Source: UKL13-2 sp031370625 (GTDB taxonomy: Bacteria; Pseudomonadota; Gammaproteobacteria; Burkholderiales; Usitatibacteraceae). Taken from it: a stretch of DNA of 14,536 bases. The notes below the pieces were generated by a model, which made no database searches, had not been told where the DNA came from, and saw nothing but the letters and a program-made list of their open reading frames with translations. The position numbers and the translations under genes are program-made. The DNA lies in assembly GCA_031370625.1 (NCBI GenBank), contig JANMQR010000019.1, positions 1-14,536 on the forward strand, written 5' to 3'. Shown here one piece after another: positions 14,183 through 14,536 of the stretch (position 1 is its first letter; every line of letters begins with the position of its first letter).

Positions 14183-14536
14183 CGCGGTGTTCCAGCCTGT
14201 GTTGACTGGCGCGGGGGGCACTGCACCAGTTGTTGTCTGCAATTTGATGTGAATAATTGGTAACCGTGATTCGCAAACAATTAACGGTTGCGGGCATGGT
14301 CGCAGTCACAGCGAGTCATACGGCCACGCTTGCAGGATTTAACGCCATGAATAATGACTCACCCACCACCAAACTAAATTTCAACAAAGCCCCCGATCAA
14401 ATAAAGCTGTTTGCCTTACTCATTGTTGAGCTTTTTTCATTCTTGAAACAGCTCCTCTATGTGAAGTCCAGCGTTTGGATTACATTGCTTTACATTCTGA
14501 GCTGATAGAAGTGGATAGCTGTCAGCAAGTTTCTTT
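14183..14536. other. Region without a confident gene
   Basis: These last 354 bases follow the unidentified gene. There is a weak inverted repeat (ACTGG about 14204-14208 with CCAGT about 14225-14229) and no T-run that would make a terminator. One short frame from 14347 is listed separately. I see no copy of the tRNA-Leu 3' end that would mark the far end of an integrated element. Confidence 0.5.
14347..14505 (+). CDS. Possible small hydrophobic protein (52 codons), doubtful
   Basis: From ATG at 14347 a frame of 52 codons reads MNNDSPTTKLNFNKAP, then a largely hydrophobic part (DQIKLFALLIVELFSFLKQL and VKSSVWITLLYILS) with two possible short membrane segments. The frame is open upstream to a TTG at 14257. 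No good ribosome-binding site precedes the ATG. It may be a small membrane protein or chance; I lean slightly to chance. Confidence 0.25.
   Translation: MNNDSPTTKLNFNKAPDQIKLFALLIVELFSFLKQLLYVKSSVWITLLYILS

Noticed and set aside
1..14536. CRISPR arrays, rRNA genes, insertion sequences with transposase
   Set aside because: No regularly spaced repeats, no rRNA motifs and no transposase frame were seen in the window.
12132..14536. Second copy of the tRNA-Leu 3' end as an attachment site
   Set aside because: No match to the tRNA 3' end was found in this part of the window; the other boundary, if it exists, is outside.

Overview
The window looks like chromosomal DNA of a betaproteobacterium or a close relative. 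It has mid-range GC, single-copy housekeeping genes (purL, ygfZ, ppa, queA, a tRNA-Leu gene) with proteobacterial-type sequences, and an ygfX-like gene divergent from ygfZ. All identifications are by reading translations and motifs; no database search was possible.

Layout. Positions 1-3729 (minus) hold nearly all of purL; its last part lies beyond the window start. A long imperfect palindrome (3783-3944) fills the gap between purL and an ygfX-like small membrane protein gene (3948-4445, minus). ygfZ (4501-5547, plus) diverges from that gene and converges on a GNAT acetyltransferase gene (5562-6014, minus). Next come a secreted DUF1223 protein (6175-6978, minus) and inorganic pyrophosphatase ppa (7061-7609, minus). 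A stand-alone HNH nuclease gene (7860-8582, plus) follows a promoter-like site that carries a palindrome in its spacer. A two-gene unit (8696-10848, plus) encodes a small helical-repeat protein and a 533-residue protein with a PilZ-like C-terminal region; their ends overlap by 4 bases. queA (10871-11938, minus) converges on it. tRNA-Leu(CAA) at 12045-12131 (plus) is followed by a strong intrinsic terminator.

The right-hand 2.3 kb is accessory. Directly after the tRNA terminator lies the broken C-terminal end of a P4-type tyrosine integrase (about 12221-12419), with stop codons, a frameshift and substitutions but recognisable active-site motifs. This suggests tRNA-Leu was once an integration site. 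It is followed by a compact run of genes: a HigB/RelE-type toxin (12514-12846), its HigA-type antitoxin (12794-13129), a second antitoxin of a different HigA family without a cognate toxin beside it (13129-13443), and an unidentified 242-residue protein (13454-14182). The first three genes overlap and the fourth starts 10 bases after the third. The last 354 bases hold no convincing gene apart from a possible 52-codon ORF.

The points most worth a second look are the tandem double-antitoxin operon with its unknown fourth gene, the integrase relic, the palindromic element at the purL promoter, and the helical-repeat/PilZ-like gene pair.
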